64,000 nucleotides of DNA from an uncultured Bacteroidales bacterium. GTDB taxonomy: Bacteria > Bacteroidota > Bacteroidia > Bacteroidales > F082. A program made the translations under genes and the position numbers. The notes beneath the pieces were generated by a model. The model saw nothing but the letters and a program-made list of their open reading frames with translations. It searched no databases and had not been told where the DNA came from. This document shows, one piece after another, positions 60,803 through 64,000 of this stretch. The stretch lies in the NCBI GenBank assembly GCA_947307415.1, contig CAMZJA010000001.1:310001-374000 (forward strand), given 5' to 3'. Numbering within the stretch: position 1 is the first letter of the stretch; each line of letters opens with the position of its first letter.

Positions 60803-62170
60803 TTTTATCGCGAACGGCAAGGCCAGCAGGAACGTCAGGGCATCGGCGACGGCCTGGGTCATCTCGACACCTTGAAGACCGATGAAATGAGGCAAAATCA
60901 TGATGGTGGGGATGAAGAAAATGCCTTGGCGACCCATGGATAACACTGTGGCTATCAACGTTTTACGTGTAGTTTGATACATCATGTTGGTAACGGTGCT
61001 CACCCCGATGAGAGGAAACGACAGGCACTGCCATCGCATCACCACGGCGCCGATTTTTATCAGCTCGGCGTCTTCACCGCGGAAGACGCGGATGATGTCG
61101 GGAGCGAATATTGAAAACACTATCGATATGATTATCAACACTATAGTTGAAAGACTCATCGTGAAGATAAACGACCTGCGCACCCTGTCGTGCAGACCGG
61201 CGCCGTGGTTGAAACCGCACACAGGCTGGAACCCCTGCCCTATTCCGAGAATTATCGAGAAGGCGAACATCATCACACGGGCGACGATGGCGAAAGCCGC
61301 GATGGCGCTTGCCTCGGTGCCGGGATCGGCGTAATAGGCGGCGTAACGGTTGAGCATGATGGTGCTGACGCATACGAAGACGTGTCGGCACAGCGAAGGG
61401 TTGCCACCCTTGAAAATGTCTTTATGACTTTGCCACGACGGGTTGAAATTCCTGAGACGGATATGCACGTTACCACTTTTCTCGGTGCCTAAAAACAGCA
61501 CAAACCAACCCACCATCTGGCTGATGCACGTAGCCAGCGAGGCCCCCATGACACCCATATCTAAAACATAGATAAACAAGGCGTCGAGGAAGATGTTGAG
61601 TACCGCGCCTGTTGAGATTCCGACCATCGCATAGCGCGCGTTTCCCTGCAGTCGCAGCTGGTTGTTCAAGGTCAGCGACGACATCATGAAAGGCGTTCCG
61701 ATGAGGATGAAAAGCAGGTAGTCGTTGGCCGACTCAAGCACGTCGGGCGTGGCGCCCATCATTCGCGAAAGCGGCGAGAGAAACAGGAGTCCGAAAACAG
61801 CGGCCAGAGTGCCTATCACCATCGACGAGATGAAGCCGGTGGCAGCCATCCTCTCTGCATCGGCATATTTCTTTGCTCCGAGCGCCGTAGAGATGTAATT
61901 GCCCGAGCCATGACCGAAATAAAAGCCGATGGCGTTGATGAAAGTCATGTAGGCAAACGACACGCCCACACCGGCTGTCGCCTCGGTACTGATGTGCCCC
62001 ACGAAAAACGCGTCGATGATGTTGTACAACGCCGTCACCATCATGGAGATGATTGTCGGAACAGCCATCTTCATAACCAGCTGACGCACAGGGCTTTCCG
62101 TCATCATGACATAACGTTCACGCCTCTGCTGCTCATCGTCTTCACGTGTCGAACCAAAAATATGCTTCAT
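60779..62170 (-). CDS. MATE-family multidrug efflux transporter
   Basis: 463 residues with twelve predicted membrane segments in two halves. NorM/DinF-type features: SPVRQLVMKMAVPTIISMMV, IIDAFFVGHIST, LGIGQGFQPVCGFNHGAG (about 325-342). Exports drugs or metabolites by Na+ or H+ exchange in known members. The last six or so residues come from a heptamer repeat, so the natural end has probably been replaced. The ATG is five bases after its -7 box (62175-62182). Confidence 0.92.
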   Translation of the reverse strand: MKHIFGSTREDDEQQRRERYVMMTESPVRQLVMKMAVPTIISMMVTALYNIIDAFFVGHISTEATAGVGVSFAYMTFINAIGFYFGHGSGNYISTALGAKKYADAERMAATGFISSMVIGTLAAVFGLLFLSPLSRMMGATPDVLESANDYLLFILIGTPFMMSSLTLNNQLRLQGNARYAMVGISTGAVLNIFLDALFIYVLDMGVMGASLATCISQMVGWFVLFLGTEKSGNVHIRLRNFNPSWQSHKDIFKGGNPSLCRHVFVCVSTIMLNRYAAYYADPGTEASAIAAFAIVARVMMFAFSIILGIGQGFQPVCGFNHGAGLHDRVRRSFIFTMSLSTIVLIIISIVFSIFAPDIIRVFRGEDAELIKIGAVVMRWQCLSFPLIGVSTVTNMMYQTTRKTLIATVLSMGRQGIFFIPTIMILPHFIGLQGVEMTQAVADALTFLLALPFAIKETLDFRP

Positions 62171-62174
62171 TCCG

Positions 62175-62182
62175 CAAAATTA
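62175..62182 (-). promoter_or_regulatory. -7 box (TAATTTTG) for the MATE gene
   Basis: CAAAATTA on the + strand just before the ATG at 62170; little or no leader. Confidence 0.4.
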
Positions 62183-62214
62183 CAAAAAAATAAGGAACAT
62201 AAAATAATTTTCCT

Positions 62215-62222
62215 TATCTTTG
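62215..62222 (+). promoter_or_regulatory. -7 box (TATCTTTG) for ricT-gldH
   Basis: TATCTTTGCAGG, 31 bases before the ATG at 62254. A longer frame from 62236 would leave almost no leader. Confidence 0.55.
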
Positions 62223-62253
62223 CAGGTTATTTATATTGGATAATTTTGTTTTT

Positions 62254-63555
62254 ATGGAAGAGAAAGATTTGGAAAAAGATATTAACGAAGAAGAGATTCT
62301 TGACGAAAATATAACGGAAAACACCGAAGACGTTGACAGTCTGCTGAAGTCGGCGCCTCAGAAATTCAACATGAAGGACGAGGATCAGGAGGACAACCTG
62401 GTGAACAAGCAGGACGAGGGCGAGGAGTTTAAGGCGACATGGCCGTTGCACGACGACATGAAGAAGACGCAGACCAACGATTTTCACCGCGGATGCCGCA
62501 TCAAAGCCGACAAATACGAGTTCGCATGCAACGTGTTGCGCCACGGACAGTGCAAGCTCGACAGCTTCAACTGGCTCAAAGACTATGAGAATGCCACCCC
62601 GAAAGAGGGCGACCTGCTGGTTGCCGAGGTGCGTTTCAAGAACGACAGAAAAGACTTCTACAGCTATCCTTCGGAGATGAATCTCCTTGAGGGTGAATTA
62701 GTTGCGGTTGAGACAGCCATCGGGCACGACATAGGCATCGTGACCATGGTGGGCGAGCTCATCGAGAAGCAACGCAAACGCAAGAAAAACAACACACCTG
62801 TCAGCGAGCTGAAGAAGATTTACCGTCGCGCCCGCATCAACGACGTGGAGAAGTTCCTCGAGGCCATACGCCAAGAGGAGCACACCTTGTATCGCAGCCG
62901 CGAGATAGCGTCGAGCCTGAAGCTCGAGATGAAGCTCAATGATATTGAGTATCAAGGAGATAGGACAAAAGCTATCTTCTATTACACTGCCGACGGACGT
63001 GTCGACTTCCGTGAGTTGATCAAGAAATTGGCTGAGGAATTCCACGTTCGTGTGGAGATGCGTCAGATCGGGTTCCGTCAGGAGTCGGCCAAGCTCGGAG
63101 GCATAGGATCATGTGGCCGCGAGCTCTGCTGTGCCTCGTGGATCACTGATTTTCAGTCGGTTACGACAAACGTGGCAAGAGTGCAGCAACTGTCACCTAA
63201 CCCGCAGAAGCTCGCGGGCCAGTGCGGCAAACTGAAATGCTGCCTCAACTACGAGTACGAGGCATACGTCGACGCATTGAAGAACTTCCCCGACAACCGC
63301 ATAGTGTTGAAGACCAAGAAAGGCGACGGAATCTATCAGAAGATCGACATCTTCAAGGGTTTGATGTGGTATTCCTACCCGTTCGACCGTAACAACATGA
63401 TGGCGATTCCGGCTGAGAAAGTGAAAGAGATCATCGAAGATAATAAAAAAGGCATTATGCCTGAGCAGCTTGAGGACTTCGCGTTCATCAAGGAACAAAA
63501 GAATAACGACTACGGCGAGGAAGGGAAGCCGGCGGATTTGTCGAAACTTGAATAA
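62254..63555 (+). CDS. RicT/PSP1-domain protein
   Basis: 433 residues. An acidic N-terminal ~75 residues, then a PSP1 domain (YEFACNVLRHGQCKLDSFNW ... VAVETAIGHDIGIV) and the RicT-type C-terminal part with the cysteine set CGRELCCASW and CGKLKCCLNY, a likely [4Fe-4S] site. In Bacillus RicT belongs to the Y-complex that guides RNase Y; in Bacteroidota the gene regularly precedes gldH, as here. The function in this phylum is unknown. Stop and gldH ATG share one base (TAATG). Confidence 0.9.
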   Translation: MEEKDLEKDINEEEILDENITENTEDVDSLLKSAPQKFNMKDEDQEDNLVNKQDEGEEFKATWPLHDDMKKTQTNDFHRGCRIKADKYEFACNVLRHGQCKLDSFNWLKDYENATPKEGDLLVAEVRFKNDRKDFYSYPSEMNLLEGELVAVETAIGHDIGIVTMVGELIEKQRKRKKNNTPVSELKKIYRRARINDVEKFLEAIRQEEHTLYRSREIASSLKLEMKLNDIEYQGDRTKAIFYYTADGRVDFRELIKKLAEEFHVRVEMRQIGFRQESAKLGGIGSCGRELCCASWITDFQSVTTNVARVQQLSPNPQKLAGQCGKLKCCLNYEYEAYVDALKNFPDNRIVLKTKKGDGIYQKIDIFKGLMWYSYPFDRNNMMAIPAEKVKEIIEDNKKGIMPEQLEDFAFIKEQKNNDYGEEGKPADLSKLE

Positions 63556-64000
63556 TGAAAAACCTATTTTTAATAGCGATTGCACTTTTGATGTTCTCAT
63601 GCGGCAACGATAAGCTGTACGACGAGAGCGTCGTGATTCCGGATGCGAAATGGGACAACGAGAACATCCCGTTTTTCGACGTGGCTGTCGACGACACCTT
63701 GACAAACTATGCTTTCTATCTGAATATCAGACACTTGGAAAACTATCGCTACAGCAATTTATACATCTTCATGCACACCGAGTTTCCGAACGGCAACCAG
63801 ACCCACGACACCATCGAGTGCACTTTGGCATATCCCAACGGCATCTGGATGGGCAAAGGCAGCGGCACCATGCGCTCGGCGAAGGTGTTGCTGAACCCTT
63901 CGCTGCGTTTCCCGTTGAGGGGCGATTATCATTTTGAAATAGAACAAGCGATGCGCGACAAGGAGCTGAAAGGCATTACCGACATCGGCATCTGCTTTGA
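63555..64000 (+). CDS. gldH: gliding motility lipoprotein GldH (partial, 3' end outside window)
   Basis: 148 residues visible. MKNLFLIAIALLMFSCGNDK has the lipobox (FSC, Cys 16). The conserved GldH features follow: W after VIPDAK, FYLNIRHLENYRYSNLYIF, FPNG followed by DTIECTLAYPNGIWMGKGSG, LNPSLRFPLRGDYHFEIEQAM, GITDIGI. In Flavobacterium GldH is one of the Gld lipoproteins needed for gliding and T9SS-linked surface motion; in Bacteroidales it occurs without gliding. Fits the T9SS cargo seen across the window. The first codon overlaps the ricT stop. Confidence 0.9.
   Translation, partial: MKNLFLIAIALLMFSCGNDKLYDESVVIPDAKWDNENIPFFDVAVDDTLTNYAFYLNIRHLENYRYSNLYIFMHTEFPNGNQTHDTIECTLAYPNGIWMGKGSGTMRSAKVLLNPSLRFPLRGDYHFEIEQAMRDKELKGITDIGICF

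Overview
The window looks like a chromosomal segment of an uncultured Bacteroidales-type Bacteroidota. The grounds are: gldH next to a RicT/PSP1 gene; five secreted proteins with C-terminal type IX secretion (T9SS) sorting domains; lipoprotein signal peptides; -7 boxes of the TAnnTTTG type in front of most transcription units; ORF6N, BACON and BspA-like domains; and DUF4837 and GldH lipoproteins. Organism assignment below phylum/order is inference.

Layout. 1-2.3 kb: end of an exopolysaccharide export pair (Wzz-like, Wza-like) and a small GldH-like lipoprotein. 2.4-12 kb: cell-elongation pair mrdA-rodA, then pfkA-aspS, a U32 RNA-hydroxylase-type gene and a radical SAM protein fused to a GME-fold domain. 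12-16.7 kb: a four-gene operon of exported proteins ending in an internalin-style leucine-rich-repeat protein. 16.7-18.6 kb: two mevalonate-pathway genes. 18.7-23.9 kb: DUF4837 lipoprotein, MltD-like LysM transglycosylase, a secreted peptidylarginine-deiminase homologue and a tRNA-Glu(CUC). 23.9-35.8 kb: metallo-beta-lactamase-fold hydrolase, GT9, 5'-nucleotidase, then the chain lysS - gingipain-like C25 peptidase - holB - lnt - dus. 35.9-47.6 kb: sfp-type transferase, recG, polysaccharide deacetylase, gpmA, a phosphatase, tatD, tcdA, RNase HI and methylmalonyl-CoA mutase mutAB. 47.8-60.7 kb: surface-protein region with ORF6N protein, two large T9SS adhesin-like proteins, each followed by a tiny protein with an almost identical C-terminal tail, an EamA transporter, a CobW zinc-type GTPase and a cleaved-adhesin protein. 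60.8-64 kb: MATE transporter, ricT and gldH (cut by the window end).

The most unusual things are: (i) the repeated pairing of a T9SS surface protein with a small APLGSGL-tailed membrane-anchored-looking protein; (ii) two nine-base G/C homopolymers on one of these adhesin genes, one in its signal-peptide codons and one just after its predicted promoter, which suggests phase variation; (iii) short dispersed repeats placed in frame inside at least five ordinary genes (six insertions), one exactly at a domain junction; (iv) heptamer-array inverted repeats lying flush with stop codons; and (v) a full peptidylarginine-deiminase active site in a T9SS cargo protein, in the same window as a gingipain-family peptidase and a cleaved-adhesin protein.

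Limits: all family calls are from reading motifs and translated sequence; no database search, signal-peptide or folding program was run. Promoter boxes are pattern matches only. No unexplained stretch longer than 300 bases exists: the only gap of that size (23540-23852) holds a repeat, the tRNA, its terminator and a 70-bp inverted-repeat element.
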